The notes under the pieces are model-generated. The model did no database searches. It was not told the DNA's origin and was given only the letters and a program-made list of their open reading frames with translations. Positions 54,754-62,698 of a stretch of 64,000 nt of DNA are shown in pieces. Each line of letters opens with the position of its first letter. The first letter of the stretch is position 1. The DNA comes from Gemmatimonadota bacterium. GTDB taxonomy: Bacteria > Latescibacterota > UBA2968 > UBA8231. The translations under genes and the position numbers were made by a program. Location: NCBI GenBank assembly GCA_018673255.1, contig JABHDC010000142.1, positions 1 through 64,000 on the forward strand, given 5' to 3'.

Positions 54754-55572
54754 GTGAGAATCGCACTCGCTCAGATCTACTGTCCCTGGGGTGAAATCGA
54801 TGCCAGCCTGCGTCGTCACCACGGCCACATCCGGGATGCGGCACGGCACGGGGCCGAACTTGTCGCATTCCCAGAGACCTCAGTTCCCGGGATGTACAAG
54901 AATCACCTCATCCGCCTGTGTGCCGAGCCACTGGATGGGCCGACCGTCGAACGCATGTCCGCGTGGGCGCGTCGCTACGGCATCGCCGTCGCCTTCGGTA
55001 TCGCCGAGAAGACGGCGGGCAAACCCTATAACACCTACGTCCTGGTCGATCGCACCGGATCTCTGGTTGGCGCCTATCGCAAGAACTACGTGACGAATCT
55101 CGAGTTGGAATACTTCCGCAGGGACACGCGGCGTCCCGTATTCGAACTGCACGGTTACCGGGTCGCCGTGTCGATCTGCGCCGACCACTGCGCCCCCGAA
55201 CTGGCGAGCAGTTATGGCCGTCGCGGCGCGCAACTCGTCCTGTTCCCCCACGCCTGGGATGCAGACCCCGTGCTGAAGAATGGCAGGATCGCGGGATGGA
55301 AGAATGAGCAGGACATGGTCGATCACTACGACCGGGGACTCGTCGCTCGGTATCGGAACCACAATGAGATGCTTGCATACTTCCGTCCGCGGATCTCGGC
55401 CCTGGCTGAGGAGAATGGCTTCCACGGTGTCTTCGTGAACCAGACGGGCACCCCTCACCCGCTGATCCCCTTTGTGGGGCCCGCCTTTGCGGTGAATCCA
55501 CGGGGCCAATTGCTGGCCGCGACCCGTGGCAAGGGGGAGACATTGCTTATCACGGAGTGCGACCTGGAATAG
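54754..55572 (+). CDS. Carbon-nitrogen hydrolase (nitrilase superfamily)
   Basis: A 272-residue nitrilase-superfamily enzyme with the Glu-Lys-Cys triad: E41 in FPETSVPG, K110 in YRKNYV and C142 in SICADHCAPE. Family members hydrolyse amides, nitriles or N-carbamoyl compounds in the cytoplasm; the substrate is unknown. AAGGAGG precedes the GTG start, 27 bp after the hydrolase gene. Confidence 0.9.
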   Translation: MRIALAQIYCPWGEIDASLRRHHGHIRDAARHGAELVAFPETSVPGMYKNHLIRLCAEPLDGPTVERMSAWARRYGIAVAFGIAEKTAGKPYNTYVLVDRTGSLVGAYRKNYVTNLELEYFRRDTRRPVFELHGYRVAVSICADHCAPELASSYGRRGAQLVLFPHAWDADPVLKNGRIAGWKNEQDMVDHYDRGLVARYRNHNEMLAYFRPRISALAEENGFHGVFVNQTGTPHPLIPFVGPAFAVNPRGQLLAATRGKGETLLITECDLE

Positions 55573-55693
55573 GGCGGCCCATCACCTTCCAACGGTGGCA
55601 GGATTCTTTCGAGGCGTGTCGCTGCTGGGGGTCACTTCGTCACGACGAAGCTGGCCAAGCCGGTACTGGCTCTGCACGCGCGTTGACGTGCAG

Positions 55694-55729
55694 CACCTCT
55701 GTGAGGTGTCCCTGAACCGACCGGGTTCA
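55694..55729. terminator. Two tandem small hairpins between convergent genes
   Basis: CACCTC-TGT-GAGGTG (55694-55708) and TGAACC-GACCG-GGTTCA (55713-55729) are two short perfect hairpins between the nitrilase gene and the convergent GH20 gene. Neither has a T-run; together they could terminate or stabilise both transcripts. The rest of the gap shows nothing. Confidence 0.45.
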
Positions 55730-55736
55730 CAGGTGC

Positions 55737-57527
55737 CTACGACTCGGTCTCTGCCAGCAACTGACGCGCTCGGGTGACCAGCTCGTCGTCGGCCCCCAGA
55801 CGAGAGTTCACGACATCTGTCACGGTAGACATCTCGTACAGGGCCCCGAGTGCTTCGGCGAAGTCTTGCCGGTGACGCGCCAGGGATTCCTCGAATCCTT
55901 CCAGCCGCCGACGCACAAGCCCCATGCGGTAATCCGGCATGCTGCCCCCCAGGCGACCGTGATACATGCGCAGCGTGTCCAGCAACTCCTGACGAAGTGC
56001 ATCGTGCGTGGTCACCGCCGCAGCTGACCGGAACAGAGCGAAGCGCTCCAGTTGATCGCTGACCCTGACACCCTGGTGTGGCAGGTGTTCGGCCAGACCA
56101 CTGCGCAGATATGCCCCATATTCAACCTCCAGGTCCGTGCCGAAGAGGGCACGCGACGCACTGCCACAGGATTCGCTCAAACCACGTTCCTTCCCCGACC
56201 ACATGGATTCGGCCGCATAGAGCATGGTGAACCAGCACGTTTCCGGCGGCTCCGCGGGCGGATCGGCTGAGGCGATGCGCGTCCAGCCCGTGGCAACCAC
56301 ACCCTCCAGGTCGTTCTCCACTGCCGTCTTGGTCCAGGCGGCGATATTCAGCGCCCGTTCCGCCAGGGGCGGCACATTCTGTATCCAGCTCGGGCCACAG
56401 CCGGAGAAGCCACTGGCGCCCCACACCTTCATGCCCCGGGCCTGGTAGCGAGGCAGCAGGGGGAAGGTGTTCCCCGAACCACCGTATCCGTAAGCCCAGT
56501 ACATCAGCACGGCGTCTTTGCCCAACGCCCACGTGCTGTCGAGTTCATCCTCGCTCAGGTTGCCGTGCAGATTCCGCAGGATGTCTTCCCACAGGATGGG
56601 TACACGCCCGGCGGCGGTGATCACATCGATGCATTGCTGCACACGGTGGATGTAGGAGGACGCTTTGCTGTGCTGACTGCAGACGGGGCACTCCCCCAGG
56701 TTGCCCGTCTCATCGGCCCCGATATGGAAGTAGTTGTGACCTGGAAAACACGCCATGAGCTCTTCGGCCATGGCACGCCACAGAGCCATGCCCTCCTCAT
56801 TGCGAGGGCAATACTGGAACGGATGGCCATTCTCACGCAGGTGGGCGTAGCGTGGGTGCTTCAGCATGTAGTCGACGTGACCCAGGCACTGCAATTTGGG
56901 GATCACCTCGATGCCGATGGCCTCACAGAAACGACCCAATTCCTTGAACTGCGCCGGCGTGTACGCACCAGGCACACCGACCTGCGGCGTCCCGCTGTAA
57001 TCGAGCTTGTCCTCGACCTCCAGAAGGATCGTGTTGATACGATGACGCGACAGCAGATGGCAGGTCTCCAGCAGGCGCTCGAATCGTGGCTGATATCCCT
57101 TCAGATCCAGATGGATCCCCCGCCGACGGATGGCCGGCCAGTCACGCACTTCTCCGGCCGGGACCGACTCGCCATTGCGAGTGAGCAGTTGCACCACGCT
57201 CTGCACACCATACCACAGACCCACCCGGCCATTGGCAACGACCTCGATGCGATCATCTGACACCCGCAGCACGTAGGCCTCTCCTGGCCCTGCCACCGAC
57301 TCTGGCACGCGCACCTCGAGTTCGGGATCAGCCTCCAGGGCTCCGACACCGAATACGGCGCGAAACGCCGAGCCCTGGGACACCTGCAATTCCACCCCGC
57401 CCATGTCGTGGCGCAGCCTGTCCATGGCGAGTTCCGGCAGGCCGCTGATCTGTCCCCGCCGGATGGCTTTCACCTGACACCGGCCCTCGGCGTAGTTCAC
57501 TTCCTGGGGTTGGGGTAGAAAATTCAT
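55737..57527 (-). CDS. Glycoside hydrolase family 20 beta-N-acetylhexosaminidase
   Basis: A 596-residue GH20 enzyme: N-terminal beta/alpha domain (about residues 1-120) and barrel with RRRGIHLDLKGY, VIPKLQCLGHVDYM and the catalytic Asp-Glu pair D272-E273 in HIGADETGNLG. It removes terminal N-acetylglucosamine or N-acetylgalactosamine by the substrate-assisted mechanism. No signal peptide, so it acts on imported chito- or glycan oligosaccharides. ATG 57527 follows AGGA. It is divergent from the DAHP synthase leader. Confidence 0.93.
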   Translation of the reverse strand: MNFLPQPQEVNYAEGRCQVKAIRRGQISGLPELAMDRLRHDMGGVELQVSQGSAFRAVFGVGALEADPELEVRVPESVAGPGEAYVLRVSDDRIEVVANGRVGLWYGVQSVVQLLTRNGESVPAGEVRDWPAIRRRGIHLDLKGYQPRFERLLETCHLLSRHRINTILLEVEDKLDYSGTPQVGVPGAYTPAQFKELGRFCEAIGIEVIPKLQCLGHVDYMLKHPRYAHLRENGHPFQYCPRNEEGMALWRAMAEELMACFPGHNYFHIGADETGNLGECPVCSQHSKASSYIHRVQQCIDVITAAGRVPILWEDILRNLHGNLSEDELDSTWALGKDAVLMYWAYGYGGSGNTFPLLPRYQARGMKVWGASGFSGCGPSWIQNVPPLAERALNIAAWTKTAVENDLEGVVATGWTRIASADPPAEPPETCWFTMLYAAESMWSGKERGLSESCGSASRALFGTDLEVEYGAYLRSGLAEHLPHQGVRVSDQLERFALFRSAAAVTTHDALRQELLDTLRMYHGRLGGSMPDYRMGLVRRRLEGFEESLARHRQDFAEALGALYEMSTVTDVVNSRLGADDELVTRARQLLAETES

Positions 57528-57550
57528 GTCATTTCCTGTCTGATGTCTGG

Positions 57551-57580
57551 TTGACGAAACCAATTCCATCGGCCTACCTT
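57551..57580 (+). promoter_or_regulatory. Candidate sigma-70 promoter of the DAHP synthase leader
   Basis: TTGACG (57551-57556) and TACCTT (57575-57580) are spaced 18 bp apart, placing transcription start near 57587, about 57 bp before the leader peptide. The -35 box is a 5/6 match; the -10 box is weak. Confidence 0.4.
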
Positions 57581-57643
57581 GCAACCGCGCCAAGATAAGT
57601 CAGCCAGCAAACCAGACCAGCAACGGACATCGATACACAGATC

Positions 57644-57727
57644 ATGCAGATCGCTACGACCCGCTACTACTTTACAGACTCCTATTTTGTCGACCCACAT
57701 GCGGGAGTCGAAGGGATCGGATCGTAG
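57644..57727 (+). CDS. Leader peptide, Tyr/Phe-rich, of the DAHP synthase attenuator
   Basis: A 27-codon open frame, ATG at 57644 to TAG at 57725-57727, whose middle reads RYYFTDSYFVD: three Tyr and two Phe in eight residues, the end products that feed back on the pathway encoded by the next gene. Upstream no strong ribosome binding site is seen. Its Asp-Ser codons (57677-57682) form segment 1 and its later codons (57703-57710) segment 2 of the attenuator, so ribosome stalling at the Tyr/Phe codons would cover segment 1 and free segment 2. It is too short for routine gene calling. Confidence 0.75.
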   Translation: MQIATTRYYFTDSYFVDPHAGVEGIGS

Positions 57728-57768
57728 CTGCACAGTAGACTACACGACACGAAAAAGCCCCCGACTCC
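57677..57768 (+). promoter_or_regulatory. Anti-terminator and anti-antiterminator pairing segments
   Basis: Segment 1 GACTCC (57677-57682) pairs with GGAGTC (57704-57709); segment 2 GGAGTCG (57704-57710) can instead pair with segment 3 CGACTCC (57762-57768), which is the 5' arm of the terminator. The pairings 1:2 plus 3:4, or 2:3, are mutually exclusive, as in the trp and phe leader attenuators. Confidence 0.72.
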
Positions 57769-57790
57769 TGACGGAGCCGGGGGCTTTTTT
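57757..57790 (+). terminator. Intrinsic terminator of the DAHP synthase attenuator
   Basis: GCCCCCGACTCC (57757-57768) pairs with GGAGCCGGGGGC (57773-57784), one mismatch, four-base loop TGAC, followed by six T (57785-57790). It lies 37 bp before the DAHP synthase ATG, on the coding strand of that gene and ahead of it, so it acts on the leader transcript. A run of A before the stem could also let it terminate leftward transcription. Confidence 0.9.
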
Positions 57791-57827
57791 CATTTGCCCC
57801 TGAAGTGTTACCCGCGAGGAAGTCACC

Positions 57828-58898
57828 ATGTTGCAGACCCAGGATGTACACGTGACCGAGACGTCGCCACTGATATCACCCCGCCAGCTCAAGGACGATC
57901 TGGCCATGTCCGATGCGGCCAGTCGCACAGTGATCCGGAGTCGTGCCCGCATTGGCCGCATCCTTCGTGGTGAGGATGACAGACTGCTGGTGATCAGCGG
58001 GCCATGCTCGATCCATGACCCGCAGGCGGCACTCGAATACGCGACTCGCCTCCAAGCGTTGCGCGAGGAACTGGACGATCGGCTCTGCCTGGTCATGCGA
58101 GTCTATTTCGAGAAGCCCCGTACGACGGTGGGCTGGAAGGGACTGATCAATGACCCTCGTCTGGACGGCTCGGATGACATGAGCGAGGGACTTCGCGTTG
58201 CTCGCAAGCTCCTCCTCGAGATCACCGAAATGGGCCTGCCCGTGGCAACCGAAGCCCTGGATCCGATCACGCCGCAATACGTGTCGGATCTGATCAGTTG
58301 GTCGGCCATCGGCGCACGTACGACTGAATCGCAGACACATCGCGAGTTGGCCAGCGGCCTGTCCATGCCGGTAGGCTTCAAGAATTCCACCTTCGGCGAC
58401 CTGCAGGTCGCAGTGGATGCCATCGAATCAAGCCGCAGTGGACACAGCTTCCTCGGCATCGACACCGAAGGCCGCACATCGGTGATTCGCACCGCCGGCA
58501 ATCCACACGGTCACCTGGTCATGCGAGGCGGTGCCAATGGCCCCAACTATCACGCTGCAGATCTGGCGGCGGCGGCAGCTTTGCTGCGAGCCGGGACGGA
58601 TAAGCGCCCGGCCATCGTCGTGGACTGCAGTCACGCCAACTCCGGCAAGAAGCACAGCCATCAGGAGGCGGTGTGGGACAGCGTGATCCAGCAGCGCGTC
58701 GATGGCAACGACACCATCGTCGGATTGATGGTGGAGAGCCATCTGGAAGAAGGCAACCAGAAGATCGGCGACCAGGGCCTGACGGGACTGCAATACGGTG
58801 TCTCCGTCACCGACGAGTGTGTCGGCTGGGAGACCACCCAGCGCATGTTGCATGGTGCCTATGACGCCCTGGGTCCTGCGGAGGCCAAAGCCGCCTGA
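57828..58898 (+). CDS. 3-deoxy-7-phosphoheptulonate (DAHP) synthase, class I alpha
   Basis: A 356-residue enzyme joining PEP and erythrose 4-phosphate, the first step of aromatic amino acid synthesis. It aligns along its length with AroF/AroG/AroH: ISGPCSIHDPQAALEYA, RVYFEKPRTTVGWKGLINDP, SWSAIGARTTESQTHRELAS, DCSHANSGKKH and MVESHLEEGNQ. The metal ligands (Cys in GPCSIHD, His in DCSHAN, Glu in MVESH, Asp in TDEC) are present. Which feedback inhibitor acts on it cannot be read; the leader suggests Tyr and Phe control transcription. GAGGAAG precedes the ATG. No other aro gene is adjacent. Confidence 0.95.
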   Translation: MLQTQDVHVTETSPLISPRQLKDDLAMSDAASRTVIRSRARIGRILRGEDDRLLVISGPCSIHDPQAALEYATRLQALREELDDRLCLVMRVYFEKPRTTVGWKGLINDPRLDGSDDMSEGLRVARKLLLEITEMGLPVATEALDPITPQYVSDLISWSAIGARTTESQTHRELASGLSMPVGFKNSTFGDLQVAVDAIESSRSGHSFLGIDTEGRTSVIRTAGNPHGHLVMRGGANGPNYHAADLAAAAALLRAGTDKRPAIVVDCSHANSGKKHSHQEAVWDSVIQQRVDGNDTIVGLMVESHLEEGNQKIGDQGLTGLQYGVSVTDECVGWETTQRMLHGAYDALGPAEAKAA

Positions 58899-59104
58899 TT
58901 CTTCCGCGTGCCCTGCCCACACCAGACTGACGATACTGCCACCACAGCATCGATCCGAGGACATCGCTCTGATGCTGAGGTAGTTACCCGGGAGGCCAAT
59001 CCCCATCACACCCGGAGCAGATCCACCACTGTGTCTCCGTATCCGTGCACGGCGACGGCCCGAGGATCCTTGACGCGAGGCCGCTGAACGTCGGTTATCG
59101 AAGG

Positions 59105-60349
59105 ATGGTGCGTGACGTCCTTGCAGGCTTCGATCTGCGCGAATACAACTCGAGTGTACAGCGATTCTTTCTGTTCGCGATCCCGATCTTTTCGAGCCTG
59201 GCGCTGTATTCTCTGCTCTACAATCTGTATCTGGTGCGACTGAGCTATCAGGAGGATTTCATCGGCCACCTGGCCGGTCTGTTTCCCCTGGCTTCGGGTC
59301 TGGTCGCCATTCCTGCCGGTATTCTGAGCGATCGATTCGGTCGCAAGCCGCTGCTGATTCTCGCCTCTGTGATTCTCGGTATTTCACAACTGGGGCTGTG
59401 CTGGGTCACCGTCGATGCGTATCTGCTCGCCTTCTCATTCCTGGGCGGGATCGGTGGCGCCTTCGTCTTCGTGAACTTCATCCCCTTTCTGGCCGAGAAT
59501 GCTGACGCGAGTCGCCGGAGTCAGGCGATCGCCATCTGGATGTCGATTCAGGTGGTAACGCGCATGCTCGTCAGTCTCGTCGGTGGCGCACTTCCCGGCG
59601 CGATGGCCTGGCTGACCGGTCTGTCCACGGACATGCCCGAGCCCTTCAGATATGCTCTGATGTTGGGGGCTGGTCTGTCGCTGGTGGCGTTGATCCCCAT
59701 CGTGGGTGTCCCGTCGAAAGAAGCGGCACTCACTTCGGATGAGGAGGCGTCCGACGAGTCACCGAAATCGGCATCGACGCCCTGGAAACACCTCATCCTT
59801 TTTGGTTCGATCAGCGCCTGCCGGGGGCTGACGATGGGGCTCTCTTTTCCCTTTCTCAATGTGTTCTTTGAATCCGGCTATTCCGCCTCCACAGTGGCCA
59901 TCGGGACGATCTTCTTCGCCAGCATGGCCATCGGTCTGCCAAGCACGATCTGCGCACCGGCCCTGGGCCGTCGTTTCGGACCGGGACGTACCATCATTCC
60001 CCTGCGGCTGATCGGCGCCGTGGCGCTGGGCATGATGGGCTGGACGGGGAACTACGAGATGGCGATTGCACTGTTCCTGGTCAGCAGTGTCATGGAGGCG
60101 ATCACCGTGCCCACGGAGATGACCTTCGCCACCCATACACTGCCCCGAGCCTATTGGGCACGGATGCAGAGTCTGCGTGTCGCCGGCTTCCAGATTCTGT
60201 CCGGACTGGGGAGCTTCTGGGCTGGTGGCCTGATCATCGAATACGGCTACGATGTGCCCTTTGCGCTGGCCGGTGTGGCCCGCGTGGGAAGCAGCCTGCT
60301 CTTCCTGGCGGCCTTCGGATTCACCCGCCGCAGTGGTGGCACCGGCTAG
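59105..60349 (+). CDS. Major facilitator superfamily transporter
   Basis: About 414 residues with 12 hydrophobic segments. The loop 2-3 motif GILSDRFGRKPLLI is the MFS signature, and the second half begins after a charged loop (TSDEEASDESPKSAST). Substrate unknown. Start uncertain: ATG 59105 begins just before the soluble N-terminus, while the frame opens at 59045 without a ribosome binding site. Its stop codon overlaps the convergent methyltransferase gene by four bases. Confidence 0.88.
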   Translation: MVRDVLAGFDLREYNSSVQRFFLFAIPIFSSLALYSLLYNLYLVRLSYQEDFIGHLAGLFPLASGLVAIPAGILSDRFGRKPLLILASVILGISQLGLCWVTVDAYLLAFSFLGGIGGAFVFVNFIPFLAENADASRRSQAIAIWMSIQVVTRMLVSLVGGALPGAMAWLTGLSTDMPEPFRYALMLGAGLSLVALIPIVGVPSKEAALTSDEEASDESPKSASTPWKHLILFGSISACRGLTMGLSFPFLNVFFESGYSASTVAIGTIFFASMAIGLPSTICAPALGRRFGPGRTIIPLRLIGAVALGMMGWTGNYEMAIALFLVSSVMEAITVPTEMTFATHTLPRAYWARMQSLRVAGFQILSGLGSFWAGGLIIEYGYDVPFALAGVARVGSSLLFLAAFGFTRRSGGTG

Positions 60350-61026
60350 AACAGCCGGAGTTGCTCACGCTCGGCGGCGTTCGTCTTCTGCTGACGATCA
60401 GCCTCTCGTCGAAGCCGGTCGACCTCCGCGGCCGCTGCCTGGATGGCCCACTCACACGGATACAGAATCAGTTTCTCCTGCTCGACGTCGATGGTGGTCT
60501 CTTCGCGGTAGCCGCGAAGTTCATTGCTGATCCGACCCATCTTGTCTTCCAGGGCTACCTCGTCCTGCTGGCCGCCATACCCGACGGGCTTGAGATCGGC
60601 TCCCAGCACACGATGGCAGGGCACGATCGGATACAGGGGATTGGTGGCCATGGCTCGGCCCACAGGCCGTGCCTGGGACCTGGCCGCCTGAGCAACATGG
60701 CCATAGGTGGTCACGTAACCAATCGGGATCGCCGCAGCGACGTGAAGGATCGACCGCATGGGGGCTGACACGAATTCGGTAGATAAGGTGAAGTGTTTGC
60801 CCTCTTCATGACCGGCCTCCAGATCACCGAGCATCTGCACGATATCGGCGACGAAGGGCGGCACGTCACGCAAGGTCTGTGTCGGCACCGAGCGGCCGAC
60901 GCAGCCCAGGACGGCAGCCGTCGCAGCTTCTTGCGTCGGGCCGACGGCGGTGGCCACCAGGTCGTGACCAGACCAGGCAACACCATACCAGAGCTCTCCG
61001 GACTGTCCTGCCACTACGCTTACCAT
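60346..61026 (-). CDS. Methylated-DNA--protein-cysteine methyltransferase-like DNA repair protein
   Basis: A 226-residue protein with the Ogt/MGMT DNA-binding and active-site core (IPIGYVTTYGHVAQAAR, ARPVGRAMATNPLYPIVPCHRVLG), where the cysteine of PCHR accepts the alkyl group. The N-terminal half is a degenerate ribonuclease-H-like domain as in Ogt. A C-terminal charged extension (about 45 residues, EKLILYPCEWAIQAAAAEVD then Arg/Lys-rich) is longer than usual. It repairs O6-alkylguanine. It is convergent with the MFS gene. Confidence 0.88.
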   Translation of the reverse strand: MVSVVAGQSGELWYGVAWSGHDLVATAVGPTQEAATAAVLGCVGRSVPTQTLRDVPPFVADIVQMLGDLEAGHEEGKHFTLSTEFVSAPMRSILHVAAAIPIGYVTTYGHVAQAARSQARPVGRAMATNPLYPIVPCHRVLGADLKPVGYGGQQDEVALEDKMGRISNELRGYREETTIDVEQEKLILYPCEWAIQAAAAEVDRLRREADRQQKTNAAEREQLRLF

Positions 61027-61160
61027 GGTGACCGTCGCCTTTGTCGGGATTCTCCTAATGTAACTCGCCGGAGCCGTGACTCGGAGTTTCGCTTCCCTCG
61101 TGCCTTGTTACATTCTTTCGGTCAATAGAAACGCGCAATGACAACAACGATCGGGTATTC

Positions 61161-61262
61161 ATGAGTCGTGCACTTCGCAAGTTGCCCTACACAGTTGCAG
61201 TACTGGCCTTACTGCTCGGCAGCTCGGCAGCTCGCTACAGGCTCAGTTCAATCCCCCCGTCG
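61161..61262 (+). pseudogene. Frameshifted signal peptide of the first OmpA-domain gene
   Basis: ATG 61161 opens a frame starting MSRALRKLPYTVAVLALLLG, a good signal peptide, but it ends at a TGA at 61263-61265 before reaching the OmpA domain. The cause is a tandem duplication of CTCGGCAG (61215-61222 and 61223-61230). Deleting one unit joins the signal peptide in frame to GSSLQAQFNPPVVTKVV and the OmpA domain below, matching the layout of the intact paralog. It is a real mutation, a phase-variable switch or an assembly error. Confidence 0.8.
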
Positions 61263-61885
61263 TGACCAAGGTCGTCCCTGCGGCGGAAGGTCGTATCTAC
61301 TTCATCGACCGCGGCATAGACGCCAGCATCAAGGTGGGGGATGTGCTCAACGTCTTCAGGGACATCCAGGTGCGGAGCGCCGGCAGCCGCAAGTCGCTGC
61401 GTGTGCAGCTTGGGACCATGGCCATCGTCTCCTCGGAAACCGGTGTTTCCCTGGGGCGATTCATCCCGGCGGCAGGCCTCGACGAAGACCCGATGATCCG
61501 CATGAAGACCCCGGTGAAGAACGACCTCGTCATTCCGAAGCTGAAGATCGACGCCAGTGTGCTCTTCGATGCGGGTGCGGCCACATTGCAGGCACAGGTC
61601 GTGAAGGAAGAGTTGGATAAGGTGGTGGACTTCGTCCGGTCCTTCAGTCCGTCGAAATTGACGATCGAGGGGCATACCGACTCGGATGGTGACGAGGGTG
61701 CGAACCAGACATTGTCCGAACTGCGGGCTGAGATGATCATGAACTACCTGATCAACAACTACGAAGAGATCAGGCCCGCCATGATCACGGCCCGAGGTTA
61801 TGGAGAAACGCGGCCCATCGTCACGAATGACACACCAGAGAACAGAGCACTCAATCGTCGGATCGAGATTGTCGTCCTTGAGTAA
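61262..61885 (+). CDS. OmpA-family C-terminal domain protein (signal peptide out of frame)
   Basis: A 207-residue open frame from GTG 61262. Residues about 1-95 are a small beta domain (RIYFIDRGIDASIKVGDVLN), and about 96-207 an OmpA/MotB peptidoglycan-binding domain (LTIEGHTDSDGDEGANQTLS, RAEMIMNYL, GYGETRPIVTNDTPENRALN). As written it has no signal peptide; its upstream one is out of frame by an 8-bp duplication. Read with that corrected it would be a periplasmic cell-wall-anchoring protein. A paralog follows 30 bp downstream. Confidence 0.8.
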   Translation: MTKVVPAAEGRIYFIDRGIDASIKVGDVLNVFRDIQVRSAGSRKSLRVQLGTMAIVSSETGVSLGRFIPAAGLDEDPMIRMKTPVKNDLVIPKLKIDASVLFDAGAATLQAQVVKEELDKVVDFVRSFSPSKLTIEGHTDSDGDEGANQTLSELRAEMIMNYLINNYEEIRPAMITARGYGETRPIVTNDTPENRALNRRIEIVVLE

Positions 61886-61915
61886 ATCCCCGGACTCTTG
61901 CCGGAGATTGCCGTC

Positions 61916-62641
61916 ATGCGGGTAACCGGTCGCCGTCTCGCAATCCTGGCACTGGCGCTCGTGGTGTGCCCAGGCGTGAGCATCGCTCAGTTCGAGCCGC
62001 CCAGCATCCTCGTCGTCCTCAACCCTGACGATAGCGGCCGCACAAGTAACGCGGTTCGCACCTACTACATCGACAAGGGCCTCGGGGGCAACCTCGCCAA
62101 AGGGGACATTCTCCACGTCTATCGCGAGAAACGTGCGTCATCGGCGGACGCCGCAGTACGGTTCTTCCTGGGAACCATGAAAATCACGAGCTCCCGCAAC
62201 GACTACTCCTTCGGCCATTTCACACCCAATGAAGCGGCCATCGCCAGCCCGCTGATCCGCTACCGAACCGCCATGAAGACGGATCTGGTTCTGCCGGTTC
62301 ACATCATCAGCACAGACGACCTCTTCGACCAGGGCCTGATCTCACTGCGGCCGGCAGCGGATCAGGAATTTCAGCAGGTAGCGGATTTCGTCGGTCTCTA
62401 CTCGCCTGGTCGGCTCATCATCGAGGGGCACTCCGATTCGGATGGTACCGAGGAAGTCAACCAGGAGCTGTCACTGTCCCGTGCTGAAGCGGTGCGACAG
62501 TATCTGATTGAGAACTTCAACGCCATCACGCCTGCCATGGTCGAGTCGAGAGGTCTCGGCAGTCGACGGCCAGCCGTACCAAATGACTCTCCCGAGAACA
62601 AGCGCCTCAACCGTCGTATCGAGATCATCGTCTGGAACTGA
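61916..62641 (+). CDS. Secreted OmpA-family peptidoglycan-binding protein
   Basis: A 241-residue paralog of the preceding gene. Signal peptide (LAILALALVVCPGVSIAQ), an N-terminal beta domain (AVRTYYIDKGLGGNLAKGD) and OmpA-type domain (LIIEGHSDSDGTEEVNQELS, RAEAVRQYL, GLGSRRPAVPNDSPENKRLN). It anchors the outer membrane or another partner to peptidoglycan. ATG 61916 follows GGAG; the TTG at 61898 is less likely. It is cotranscribed with its frameshifted neighbour. Confidence 0.86.
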   Translation: MRVTGRRLAILALALVVCPGVSIAQFEPPSILVVLNPDDSGRTSNAVRTYYIDKGLGGNLAKGDILHVYREKRASSADAAVRFFLGTMKITSSRNDYSFGHFTPNEAAIASPLIRYRTAMKTDLVLPVHIISTDDLFDQGLISLRPAADQEFQQVADFVGLYSPGRLIIEGHSDSDGTEEVNQELSLSRAEAVRQYLIENFNAITPAMVESRGLGSRRPAVPNDSPENKRLNRRIEIIVWN

Positions 62642-62698
62642 GCCCAATCCGGGAGCGGCCCTTCGGCACACTCCCGGACCAGCGATGCAGATGCAGAC

